A stretch of 64,000 nt of DNA from Epiperipatus broadwayi (lineage: Eukaryota; Onychophora; Udeonychophora; Euonychophora; Peripatidae). The notes beneath the pieces are model-generated. The model ran no database searches, was not told the DNA's origin, and was given only the letters and a program-made list of their open reading frames with translations. A program made the translations under genes and the position numbers. Shown here piece by piece: positions 1 through 11,761 of the stretch. The stretch spans positions 6,420,098 through 6,484,097 of the forward strand of contig JAQFVV010000017.1 in NCBI GenBank assembly GCA_028023455.1. Reading direction: 5' to 3'. The first letter of the stretch is position 1. Each line of letters starts with the position of its first letter.

Positions 1-1750
1 AAATGATATAAGAAAGTATAACTGTGAAATAGCAAGGAAAGCTGTAGAAGAAAATAAAAGTCTCAAAAATGTTTAATAACATTTTGGTATTGGTAGGAAA
101 TTTATATCTGCAATAAGAAAAAAAGATGGAATTATTACTAAAAAGAGAGATGACATCATGAAATTGGTAGAAGATTTTTATCAAGAATTATATAGTAATA
201 AAGAACAAGTACCTCCTATATCTATTACATCTTCCGAATTGCCCAGAATTTTAAATGAAGAAGTGAGACATGCAATTAAGTGTATGAAGAAAGGAAAGGC
301 TCCAGGAAATGATGGAATTATAATTGATATATTAAAAGAAGCAGGTGAAGAAATAGAAACAATTTTAGCAAAGCTATATACCAAATGTCTAAATGATAAA
401 GATGTACCGGAAGATTGGAAGAATGCAGTAATAATATTAATATTTAAAAAAGGTGATAAAGAAGATATTAGAAATTACAGACCTATCAGCCTTTTATCAG
501 TTTTATATAAAATTTTTACCAAGATAATTACAACTCATCTACAGAGAACTTTGGATTTCCACCAACCAAGAGAACAAGCTGGATTTAAAAGTGGTTTTAG
601 TACAATAGATCATATCCAGGTATTGAGAGAAGTCATAGAAAGGACAAATGAATGAGTTGTCATTATGTTTTGGATTTGTAGATTATGAAAAGGCATTCGA
701 TTCTATACACATTTCTTCAGTGATTAAAGCATTGGATCATCAAGGTATAGATCCAGGATATTGTCATATTTTAAAGAATATTTATAAAAATGCAACAGCA
801 ACAATTAGATTACATAATGATACTGGAAAAATCAACATTGAGAAAGGTGTAAGACAAGGTGACTCCATATCTCCAAAACTCTTTACAGCAGTGCTGCAAG
901 AAGTATTTTGTGGATTAAAATGGGAAACTAAAGGAGTGAAAGTAAATGGAGAGTATTTAAGTCATTTAGATTTCGCAGATGATGTAATTGTTTTTGCAAA
1001 TAATGCTTCAGAGCTGCAGGAAATGTTGCAGGAGTTAGCAGATGGAAGTAGAAAAGTAGGACTAAAGATAAATGTTAAAAAGACTAAAGTAATGTTTAAT
1101 CGATTTGCTCAAAATATGAAAATAAAGATTGATTATGAAGAATTAGAAGAAGTTAACAGTTACAAATACCTTGGTCAGATTATTAATACAGATGGAAACA
1201 TAATGGAGGAAATTAATCATAGAATTAAACTTGGTTGGAGTGCTTTTGGTAGAAATAACTTGATACTAAAAGGAAATATGCCTATGTGTTTGAAAAGGAT
1301 GGTTTTTAACAAATGTGTTTTACCAGTTCTTACTTATGGATCTGAGACTTGAACACTTAATAGAAGAGCAATACAGAGACTTCAGACCACTCAAAGGAGT
1401 ATGGAGAGATGTATGTTGGGAGTAACAAGAAGAGATCGAAAACGCAATGTATGGGTAAGACAACTAACAGGTGTTACTGACCTTATTGAAAAAATTAAAA
1501 GATTGAAATGGAGTTGGGCTGGATATATTGCTAGAAGAGATGATAATAGATGGACAATTGAAATTTTAAACTGGATTCCAAGAGATTGTAAAAGACCCAG
1601 AAAGAGACCACATGTGAGATGGATGGATGAAATAAGAAAATGTGCAGGGGTGTTGTGGAGAAGAGAAGCTAAAGATCGGAGAAGATGGATTAGACTTGGA
1701 GAGACCTTCATCCTGCAGTGGATTGATAATGGTTGATGATGATGATGATA
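1..1750 (+). mobile_element. RTE-type LINE, 3' portion
   Basis: The left edge of the window lies inside a non-LTR retrotransposon. Coding homology is already present at base 2 and runs to a stop at 1734-1736. It is followed by a short TGA/GAT microsatellite, the usual 3' tail of RTE elements. At least six other 3'-anchored copies of the family lie in this window (5747-6425, 15064-15414, 24228-26790, 43474-43905, 50521-50871, 62914-63117), which fits 5'-truncating retrotransposition. The endonuclease part lies before the window. The RTE assignment rests on the order and wording of the RT and C-terminal motifs. Confidence 0.9.
2..1736 (+). pseudogene. Broken RTE reverse transcriptase ORF
   Basis: This encoded the reverse transcriptase that primes on nicked target DNA. 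From the N-terminal side one can read KGKAPGNDGI (about 290-320), NYRPISLLSVLYKIF (about 472-516), the DYEKAFDSI palm motif (about 680-707), VRQGDSISPKLF (about 850-885), the catalytic LDFADD (about 966-983), and a C-terminal segment with WSWAGYIARRDDNRW and HVRWMDEIRKCAG (about 1512-1650). Breaks are an in-frame stop near base 74, a small deletion and frameshift near 648-655, and a Trp-to-stop change at 1350-1352. After that stop the same frame continues to 1736. With three lesions this copy cannot make a full protein, but divergence looks moderate. Confidence 0.9.
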
Positions 1751-4700
1751 TATATATTGTATGATTAGTTGAATTTCATTTATATTTCTTAATAGATGAA
1801 ATCATGGTTTTGGCTAGGATTATAGTGTTATGAATTTCTATTCTATTTTTAATTGCCAGTATAGCATTAGACAATATTTAATTTTTAAAAATAAGTAGGT
1901 ATACACTTATCTGCTAATGAATAAATTTACGTTATTTAATATTAAATTTAGTTAGATATTAAATGATTATTATGATAAGAAGAAAATAACTATTAGAAAT
2001 AGAAATAAATGCAGTACCTATAAAAATGTTTTACCGTTTCTTAAATTAAAGTTATTTAAAAGTTAAAGTAATACATCATTAGCGTAAGAATGCACATTTG
2101 TTATCTAAAATCATTACGATTTGTAAATACTCTTTATTTGACCATGTAAATATTTCACTGAGCTTTCAATCAGAGTTTGTAATATTCATCATCCATTTAT
2201 TTAACAATGTTTGTATTCAAAAGTTCAATGATATATTCACTTTTGCAGGCATAGTATAATGAATAAATAAAATGTATTAATTCATGGTGAATACTGGAAC
2301 TTCATTTATCTAAATTCAGATTCAGAAAACCAGGATCTTCACTCTATTGCAAGAAATCTTCTGATTAATAACACTTTCATAAACTTATCTTAATTAACAT
2401 ACGTTAATGTTTCAGTATTACTTTTGGTTTATATTAAAGTGGTCTACAAAATTTTCGCACTTTCAGTTTTAATATATATATAATGATTGCAAAATATGTT
2501 TATAACTTATGTTTTCTTTCTTTGAATTGCTTTACTTTGAATCTACATCACAAAATATTATCTTGATGAAAATTTTTTATCTTAATCCATCCTAATATAA
2601 TGGATCTTACCTGTAAATAGCTGCATCTGCACAGTTTGTGGTCCTAAAATATAGGTATCGAACTGGACACCTCAGGTAAATGTTTTTACTCGTGCTACTG
2701 CCAAAATAGAAACAGACGTGAACCCATATGCATACACATCACTAACTAACATTTTGTAGCTCAATAAGTATATCAGTTTCTAGTTGTCGGTTTGATAAGT
2801 ATATTAAATGTATGCATATTAAACCATATTCAGTTGTATTTTATATCATGCTGGATGATGATGATCAAAACATAGATCGATTATATTTCCTGACTATCTT
2901 ACATCACAGTAGAATTCAGAGGGTGAAGCAATGAGCTCTAGCAATCAAAAGCATTTTTATAGGATAGTTCTTTCTACGTGCCATTTGGTAATTCCTCTGG
3001 ACTGGAATAATATCATCATCTGCTCATCTTACATATATTTATCTCGTATTTATATTGAAATAGGTTTGGAATGAGAGTGAAGACAGTTAACTAGGTTTAT
3101 AAATAAATAAATAAAAAAATCATTTATAATCAATATTAATTTCTGTTATAATTACTATTATTATTTTTTGAAGGTCTTTCGCTCTAAATAAAATAGATCT
3201 CATCCAGTCTTTTTAGAATTCTGATTTTACCATTAATTGACTACAAATGAGTTCAAACCTTTTTTTTTTTGAATAACTGCTTTGTAGTTCAGTCTCTGTC
3301 AGTAAAATTAAATGCTTCATTTTTTGAACTCTTCATTAATAACAGAGGAATAATGGTATGGATGAATTGTGCATTCATCATGCATAGGTTTTACAAATTG
3401 GGTGAAAGATGACAGGTACTGCTAGTTTCTATTTTGTCAGTTGTTGGCTTGGGTAGCAACAATATATTTCTAAAATTGGCATTGGCAGGAGGCTACATAG
3501 TTCCAGGTTTTAATGACTAGTGTATTAATAAAAAGTTTTACTCCAGCAAAACTGTCGGCTATAGTCTCTTTTCCATGCTTTTTCTAATCAGTAATTAGTG
3601 AATTCTTAATAACCAGGAAATGCTGTTCTGACTAACTTCATAGTTTACAATGCTATTGACAAAGTTTCTTATTGAAATGTCACTTTTTTTTCAAGTTCAT
3701 CTTGTCTCTATCGATGTTACAGTTCTATTTAACAAAGAAAAAAATTCTTAACTGGGATCTGTCTTCCTATTTATATATCCATGCTATCCACCATTAGTCT
3801 CAACAATTAGGGTACTCTTGTTGTCATCAACTAATTAGTTTTAACTAATAACATTTTTTTTTTAATACACCCAGTAATATTTCATTGTCTTTACAAAAAA
3901 TAAATAAAAAAAATACAATAAATAATTTTTCTTTTTTATCTTTACTTTTTTCTAATTACTTTCATTCTTACTAGTATTTTTTTAAAATTTAATTTTCTTT
4001 TTTTTCTCTCTTTATGTACAAAAATATTAGGTAAGAAATAAATTATTGTAATTGATCATCTATTATTTTGCTCAACAAAGTACAAGAATTAAATTAATTA
4101 ATTCTCTTATTTTTTCTTAAAAAAAGTCATTCACCAATATGAAGCAAATAAAAGAAAAAAATGGGCTTATGACATTACAAAAAAATTAATTCTGACTTTG
4201 ATATTTTTAATCATAACCTTAATTCTTTTAAGAATTTATGATTATAAAATAATATCTGAATTTTTCATCTAATTATAAGACAATTGTTATCTTTAATGTC
4301 CGTTTTCATAAATTCTTTTAAAAACATTGGTATTTTCAATTAATATACTAACAGTGTTGATCTCATTTAACCTTTATAAAAGTGAAATTTATTTATTATT
4401 TCTTTCTCCTTTATTTCAAATATCTATTTTTTTGTGGGACTAGAAATCTTATATGGTAAGATTATTTTTAAATGAAGCTTGAATCAGTACAATACCCTGT
4501 GAAATAATGCTGTGAGTATACATTTCCATTTCTCATTGCTCCATTTAACTCTTGTTTTAGGTGTATATTTACTAATCGACGCTATTTTATTTGTGTTTTT
4601 TTTTCACATAAACAAAAAGCATTAATTTAACAAACTCATAGATTTAGGTTATAATGCAGATACAAATTCTGTTAATTTTAATAATATTGTATTAGAATCC

Positions 4701-5085
4701 TTTGCAAATCAGAGTTTTTAGAAGTCATTTTAATAAACTTGCAAATAATTCCCTCCCATATTAATGTATTATTCAGATGAAAAATGACTATACTTTCATC
4801 TGGTCCCCAATTGGTAGTTTGGAGGGGAGAAATATTACATTAGTGATGTTTTTAGCAAAGCCTTGATTTAACGAACTCACCGATCGGACTATAAAAATTA
4901 ATTTAAATCTAAATTAATACAAATAAATTTTAAAATCTATTTGAACCATTTTTTACCTATATAACAGTTCTTTGGAAAAACAGTAAAACCACGCTAATAT
5001 ACAGACATATAAATTCATTTTTTCAATATAAATATATACACACAGATCATCTATTTGGTAAATAATAAGAAAATCAAGACATGTG
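1751..5085. other. A+T-rich DNA, no gene seen
   Basis: Both strands are dense in stop codons and homopolymer T/A runs. Two short related phrases (around 4612-4640 and 4862-4885, both reading close to TTTAACRAACTCA) may be remnants of one old repeat. I see no domain, tRNA, TIR pair or splice-framed exon here. Confidence 0.5.
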
Positions 5086-5200
5086 ACTAGATAGTGATTT
5101 TAAATGCTTTCTCTTCCGGCATTTGTAGGAAAAACTTGTTTAGAGCTATTAGCACTCTCTTATATTATTATTTTGCAAATATATAATACAGTGAATAAAT
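5086..5200 (+). repeat. Fragment of ribozyme family 1 (3' part only)
   Basis: This matches the segment downstream of the hammerhead in the copies at 57878-58745. Shared words are AGATAGNGATTTTAAATGC, TTTCTCTTNCGGCATTT and GTTTAGAGCTATTAGCAC. The ribozyme is absent, so this is a truncated copy. The right limit is approximate. Confidence 0.6.
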
Positions 5201-5737
5201 AAATAAAAAAATTATTAAAAAAGTAAATCTTTTTAATATATAATTATTTTGTTTAAAACAAAAATAAATAAATATAAAATTGTAAATAATGAACAAACCA
5301 ATGTAGTATGTAATATAATAAATGCTTTTAACATACTTAATTTTTGTTACATAAGACAAATGTAAAATTTATGTGTAAGTCTGTAATCCATATGCATATA
5401 TAATCACATTATTATACACATTTCTATGCAGTAGCGCTTAGCAATATATTAAACAAATATTACTGTTTGGGGAATGAAGATATTTTTTCCCACTCACTAA
5501 TACATATAGAGACAACAGATATATTGATACTAATACATATTAAGTGTATTATTGTCCTAGACTCGAAACAGCAAATGCTTTTACTTACATAGTAATGTTA
5601 AAATTTAAAAGTAAATATTTTGTTATCTTGCTCACTTAATCATTTCTAATTTGTCTTTCAAAGAAAGATGTTTATGATTCTTTTTTTAATCATCTGCACT
5701 ATCTGTATAAATAATTTATTTTACACAAAAAGATTAT
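5201..5737. other. A+T-rich DNA, no gene seen
   Basis: Simple A/T runs and one chance 63-codon open frame of low-complexity Ile/Tyr/Phe composition. No recognisable feature. Confidence 0.5.
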
Positions 5738-5746
5738 TTATAGTAT

Positions 5747-6425
5747 CATCATAATTCTCAACCATTATAATCCACTGCAGAGTGAAGATCTCTCCAAGTT
5801 CAATCCATTTCTGATCTCTAGACTTTTTTTCCACATCACCCCTGCACACTTGCTTATTTCATCCATCAATCTCACATGTGGTCTTTTACAATCTCCTGGA
5901 ATCCAGTTTAAGATTTCAGTTGTCTGTCTATTATCATCTCTTCTAGCAATATATCAGTTCAACTCCACTTCAATCTTAATTTTTTTCTATGATGTCAGCA
6001 ATACCAGTTTGTTCTCTTACCCATGTGTTGCGTTTTCGATCTCTTCTTGTTACTCCTAACATGTAACTCTCCATACTTGGTTGAGTGGTCTGAAGTCTAT
6101 ATTGCTCTTATAAGTATCTAAGTCTCAGATCCATAAGTAAGAACTGGTAAAACACATTTATTAAAAACCTTCCTTTTCAAACACATATGTATATTTCCTT
6201 TTAATATTAAGTTATTTGTACTAAAAGCACTCAAACCAAGTTTAATTCTATGATTAATTTCATCCATTATGTTTCCATCTATAGTAATAATCTGACGAAG
6301 GTATTTGTTATTAACTTCTAATTCATTGTAATCAATCTTTATGTTCATCTTTTGAGAAAATCCTTGAGCATTACTTTAATCCTACTTTCTTACTTTCATC
6401 TGATAACTCTTGCTAATTCCCTTGC
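5747..6425 (-). mobile_element. RTE LINE 3' end with 9-bp TSD
   Basis: This is a 5'-truncated antisense copy of the same LINE as at 1-1750. The minus strand reads the late RT and C-terminal region, including the thumb-like VLPVLTYGSET near 6118-6150. It is flanked by a perfect 9-bp direct repeat, TTATAGTAT, at 5738-5746 and 6426-6434. That fixes both ends and supports target-primed insertion. Several frameshifts disrupt the reading frame. Confidence 0.85.
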
Positions 6426-6434
6426 TTATAGTAT

Positions 6435-7832
6435 ATTGTATGGTATATAGTAACAATAAAGTGTGAAAAAAAAAGAGAGATGATGCAAACAGATGGACAT
6501 GATGAAAATGGTGTTGAGCATACTTTTCAAACTCAAAATATGTAAATAAAAAATCATCAAAATATGCTATCATGCATAAATTTAAAAGCAGCAAATGATT
6601 GTTAAAAAGAGCAAATAATCATTATTGCAAAGTGTTACTGTATTTATATATGTGAAACAGTTATATGCATACACTGATATATGTCTTTGCACAAATATAG
6701 AATCATAAATATGAATATAATAAATATAACATTGAAGTTAAGCATTTTAACCTGATTTGTTTGACTATTGATTGGGACTCAGTATTAAGCTTAATAATAT
6801 TTTTTTGACTAATAGATACTCCTTGCTGCTGCTATTGTACTAGTAATTTATTTTAATATGCAGATATTTTTATGTCCAGTGTAACTTAAATATCATAAAG
6901 CAATCAAGAGATTTCATTTAGGAGATGGATTCTCTCTTGGCTTTATTAAATTATTCAATTTGGCTCAATATCCATAAATTTGACAATCGTTAACTACATG
7001 ATTCATGATTTGTGCTTGATCATATTGCTTAGTTCCATTTATAAAGAAAATAAGTACATTGATCATGGTTTGTCCTGTATCTGTTGATGAGACTTCTGTT
7101 ATGTTTAGGAAAATCGAATCCAGGTGGCTTTATTAACAGGTTCTGGAAAAATAAATTTGCCGAGAATCTTGTAAGAAGTTAATTTTTTACATTGTAATTT
7201 TTTTGATTGTTTTAAAAAAGTTTTGTTTGAACTTCCAGAAGGAAATCTGGATTAGAGACTTAACTAAGTTGGTGAAACTATATCTTGAGTTAGTTGTAAT
7301 GTCTGATCTAATTAAGTTTTTTATACATTTTCTGTGAGATAATTTATGATATCTGGTGGAGCAATGTGTGAAAGAACAGAAAACCACTGCAAAAGAGTAG
7401 ACTTGAATGTGTCAGAGTAATATTTCTCATGATAATATTTGAGTATGGTACATACCGATCATCAGTAGAATACAGCACTGCTAAGAAAGCTGTCTGTAAA
7501 ATATTTGCATCACAAGTGCTTTCCAATGAGTCTATTCTTAGAAATTATTTTAGTTCTAATCTTAGATAGATGAAGAAAGTAAGCTAGACAATAATCTGGG
7601 GTTATTTTTGACTAGTAGGGATTAGAATTGTATTCAGACATATTGTTTAAATAAAAAGTTGAACATACTATCTTTACGGGATTAAAAATAAAACTAGTTT
7701 TTGAAAGAAGAAAAAATCCAAACATTTTATATTTTTATTAAAAAGTGTTTGTATTTCTGAGAGGATCCTTTTCATATAGTCAAAGCAATATCAGCATTGA
7801 TGAAATTCCTATTTTTCATATCTGGAATATTG
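6435..7832. other. No gene seen
   Basis: A+T-rich. Short open frames on the minus strand (for example 7187-7387 and 7344-7526) have no recognisable domain and no splice context. I read them as chance. Confidence 0.5.
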
Positions 7833-8247
7833 AAAAAGTGGGAGTATTCGTTTATATAGTGGCATCTACAAAGCGCATGTGCATTAGCTTATTGGCTTAT
7901 TGGTATTACAGTTTATAAAAACATTGCGCTATATAAAATAAATGTCTTGTTTTCATATGTTTAATTTAATAAGAATGATGTATCGTAAATTCTAGAAATT
8001 TCACTAGCGTCATTCATTCACGTAGTAAAAAAGTAATTTAAAGTGATCAATTAACAACTTCACACTCATTTTCAAACACTTAAGATTTGCCCATACATAA
8101 ATGTTTGGGTCGAAAGGATGGATGGATTCATTCTATCTTTTCCCAAAGACTTTATCTTGTCTTTGAACAAGTGGGAGTATTCATTTATATAGTGACTTCT
8201 ACAAAGCACATGTGCATTAGCTTATTGGTATTACATGAATATATTAA
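7833..8247 (+). repeat. Pair of about 75-bp direct repeats
   Basis: The phrase beginning AGTGGGAGTATTC and ending in CATGTGCATTAGCTTATTGG occurs at about 7837-7910 and again at about 8170-8237, in the same orientation and about 331 bp apart, with few mismatches. It could be a local duplication or two ends of an old element. Nothing coding lies between. Confidence 0.7.
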
Positions 8248-8707
8248 ATAAATTAGGTAAACAAATTGAATTCTGGTGGAAGTTCTTTTTGTAAAATTTT
8301 ATCTCTAATGCATTGTCATTTAATATCACTTTTAATTCTTCTTTTGCAAAGTATTTTGTCAAATAAATTCATGGATTTTAGAGATATAGAAAAGTAACAT
8401 TTTTTTAAAACAGAATCATAAAGTTGAGATTAGTTCAATAAAGGGAGTATCAGTTTTTAAATTTATTTGGAAAGATTTTCTTATTGTAAAGTTATTAAAG
8501 ATAAAAATTATTCACTGCAGCTTCTTTCAGGTCTAAATCCTACTTGCTCTATATAAGTAGGAGACTTTCAACCATTGGCATAATTTTTGATTCTCTCAAA
8601 TAGTTTGCAGTGAACACATGATGATATTGGGTAATAATGTTTTGGATTATAAGTGTTTATTAATTTATGTGATTGTTAATACATTGAGTGTCAAGGATAT
8701 TAGTTTA

Positions 8708-8820
8708 GTCAAGCGTTGTTAGCCGAGAGGTCATTGCACCTGCCTTGCAAGCAAGTAGTTGGTTGCAAACAGGTGTGGGTTCGCGTCCCGGCCGATGCTA
8801 TGACATATGAAAAAAAAAGA
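8708..8820 (+). mobile_element. tRNA-derived SINE, copy A
   Basis: A Pol III-type A box, TAGCCGAGAGG (8720-8730), is followed by a B box, GGTTCGCGTCC (8778-8788). The head resembles a class II (Leu/Ser-like) tRNA and starts GTCAAGCGTTG. The 3' end has the family signature GCCGATGCTATGACA and then an A-rich tail. A perfect 11-bp TSD, ATATTAGTTTA, lies at 8697-8707 and 8821-8831. It is too long and too poorly folded to be a functional tRNA gene. The same family occurs at 28261-28376, 34779-34876 and 39209-39309. Confidence 0.9.
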
Positions 8821-8831
8821 ATATTAGTTTA

Positions 8832-9690
8832 AACTTTTCTTAAATTCCAGATTGGGTTATGCATTTTGTTATATCTAAAAGTCTGTCACATGAACCCATT
8901 GTTTATTCTTATAATAAGAGCTTATTTTTGCTAAACAAACAAAAGCTAAACGTGACTACATTTATTTGGTGTTTGAATAGAAAATATTTTTTTTGCAAAC
9001 AGTGAAACAAGAATATTTGCTAACTAGTACCAAATTCAAATTATGTTTTGGTATGGAATTATTTTTGTTTTTATTTAGTACTGATTCTATTTATTTTATT
9101 TCTAAAAAAACTAAAACAAAATAGTCTCTGATTGGCTACAACACTGTAAATAACAACGAAAAAGATTAAAATGCTCTAAGCAAGCTGCATATTATCATAT
9201 CACAAAGTTATGATAGTTAATTGATTTTTAAAATAATACATGAAGTTGGTGTGTCATTTTGCAGTAGATTAAATATGTAAATAAAATAATTTATAAAAAT
9301 AAATAAGTTATAAATGCTAAAAAAAAAAAAAAAAAGAGTTTAATCCGCACAGTTTTGCTAAAAATGAATATATTTTTCAATTAAAGTGTGAGAAAAGTTT
9401 ATAGTCTTTGCACATTTGGAATTGATATATCGGATAAAATGTTTGCCGATTATGCAATCTTTTAAAAGATAATCATATCTTTGCTTAGTGGGGTGTATTT
9501 CAAAAATTATCATCATCAATAATTAATATGCACAATGTCCCAATGAAAATGTGATGATTCTCTCTCCATGCTGCCTGAATCAAGGTATAGTTTATCTATT
9601 TACTACAAAAATTTTAAGAGTTGGTATATCTGAACCAATGAATTATGACACAAAACATGACAGTATATTTTATACCTTTGTAGAAAATCC
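8832..9690. other. No gene seen
   Basis: A+T-rich, with an A tract near 9319-9335. The left terminal repeat of the mariner relic that follows should lie in the last 200 bp, but I could not find a convincing one. Confidence 0.45.
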
Positions 9691-9693
9691 ATG

Positions 9694-10730
9694 GATAGAT
9701 TGTGCTAATATTAATTTTTGTTTTAAATTGGGTAAATTGAAATGATTCAAATTGTCTATGGACCATGAATCATAAGAATATTTGCAGGTGATTTGCAAAA
9801 CTTTGTAACAATAAGAGAGGGCACAGTGAAGGTGATCCAGGGCCAGACATAACAAAAACAACTGGAAATGGGAAAAAGTTGCCTAATCTTCTAACTTATG
9901 GTTTTGTGTCTATCAGATTGGTTGAGGAACTCACTAATATTCGCAAAACTTAATATCCATATTTCAATAGATTTGAAAAAGTGGAAGATGTGTATCCGCT
10001 TTGCGTCTGATTTGTTGACATTTGATCAAAAAAGCCAGAATGAGCACTGCAGAGTTATGTGAAGAGCTATAACTATGGATCCAAAATTCATGACAAATCT
10101 AATGATGTGGTCTTTCTGATGTGAGCCATCAACTAAGTACTACAATGTTGCCAGAAGAAGGAAAATCAAAAAAACTGCAAATTAAAAGAATCAAATCAAA
10201 ACATTGCTCTTTTTTTTTAATATTTTAAAGGTATTATTCACTATGAATACATTCCTAAAGATCAAATAGTAAATGCTTATTATTATTTGGGTGTTTTGAA
10301 TCATTTGTAAATCAAAATTTTGTACAAATAACTGAATACTGTGAGCAAAACTCTTAATCATTTGTTGCACGATAATTACCGAACCACAGTACTAATATTG
10401 TGCTTGGTTTTCTTTTTTTGGCCAAAAAAAAAAAAAAGCATTATTATTTTTGATCATATCTGCCCTGTTTGGCTGATTTAGCTTCTATTGATTTTTGACA
10501 ATTTCAAAAATTAAAGTTTATCATACCCAGAAGTTTGCAACAACATTTGTGCAGATGATTTTAGCAGAATATTATAAAAACTGCTTTAAAGAGTTTTACC
10601 ATTATTTCTAAATGATATATTGAGTCATAAGGCGACTATTTTAAACATTCAATAAGAAAAACAAAACAAATAGCACACCAGTCACCTTTTTACTAGGACA
10701 CACTATTATAATATATATAATGTCAGGGTT
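9694..10730 (+). pseudogene. Mariner transposase relic
   Basis: No frame is open for long, but successive pieces on the plus strand match the mariner transposase layout in order. ANINFCFKLGK (about 9708-9740) matches the N-terminal helix-turn-helix start. EGDPGPDITKT and SIRLVEELTNI (9828-9955) match the linker and second helix-turn-helix. RFASDLLTFDQK (about 9997-10035) matches the R.VP..LT.EQ segment. FKGIIHYEYIPKDQIVNAYYYLGVL (about 10227-10300) matches the central catalytic-domain signature. LADLASIDF (about 10470-10495) matches the SPDLAP.DF motif around the third catalytic Asp. SxGDYFK (about 10628-10650) matches the C-terminus. Every junction has frameshifts or stops and the first catalytic Asp region is scrambled, so the copy is dead and old. 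TIRs were not identified. Confidence 0.75.
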
Positions 10731-10734
10731 GATT

Positions 10735-11753
10735 TTTTTACAGGGGTTTTCAAATGAAAAGATTCAGATTTAAGTAGGGATACTAACATGTTATAAACAA
10801 TTGTAAAAAAAAATACGTGGCAAAGAAGTCACATTTTTAAAATGTCACTTTTTATTAGTATTTTATAAGATTAGAAAAATCACATTTTTTGAACTGTTCT
10901 TTATATTTAATATAGTTTGTGTATTTAATTGATTTGCGCACGATAATTTTTTTTAACAAATTTTAATTTACTAAATGAACATTCTGCATTTGTAATTACC
11001 ATTAATATATTCAGCGAAAAAAATCATTATCACTATCTAATATATATTGTGATGTGATGTGATGTATTGTGGCTTCTCCTTAAACGAAGTCAAGAAAGTA
11101 GTTTATATCTTTTATTCAAAGTTTGTACTTTTAATGATAACATTTCTAGAATAAGATTTTTCATTTTCATAATATGTTGTGAAATCCACAAAGACTTTTG
11201 TAATTCTTTGTTTTCTAATAACTTTATACATGTAATTAATTAAAAATTTGAAATAATTTTAGATACATTTTCAAATCTATTTGCATATTTATCTATAAGA
11301 ATTGAAGTGTATAAAAAAAATACACCAAAATTCTTCCACAGGGATCCTGTGATATTTCATCTTTCATCATTTCAGAAAATACATTTTTTATTTTTCCTAA
11401 TTTGTCTTTGATGGAAAATTTCTGAAATATTCAAGCTGCAAGTTGTTTCATTTTTGATAAGTACATTTGTTAGTGTTGCCATAATTTATTAATATTTTGT
11501 ATTTAGACAGTACGGTAAACTATACAGTTAAACTTAATATGAAAATGACATTGTTTGTAACAAATCTAGTAAACTTTTGAGTTTCAGATTCAAGTGTGTA
11601 ATCATTACTTGTATTAATAAATTCTAAAGCATTCTAAATTATTTCAAATTGCTTGTGGTTTTCTGTTATTGTTTGTTTAAGTGTTATAATTACATGATTT
11701 TTTAGAATTTTCCATGTTTTTGTTGACGCAGAAAATAAAGACTATAAGCATTG
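10735..11753. other. Unassigned A+T-rich DNA with a short microsatellite
   Basis: Contains a GATGT pentamer array at about 11051-11070. On the minus strand (about 11600 to 11100) short stretches look peptide-like, for example KVFVDFTTYYENEK, and could be a decayed coding repeat. I cannot name it. Confidence 0.35.
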
Positions 11754-11761
11754 CATTATTT

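Noticed and set aside
1391-1711. 106-codon open frame on the minus strand
   Set aside because: Lies opposite the RTE C-terminal coding segment; an antisense shadow. The plus-strand frames at 5850-6059, 25504-25710, 43407-43870 and 50437-50838 are the same kind of shadow over antisense RTE copies.
8708-8820. Functional tRNA gene
   Set aside because: A and B boxes are present, but the cloverleaf does not close, the body is too long, there is an A tail with a TSD, and three sister copies exist: it is a SINE.
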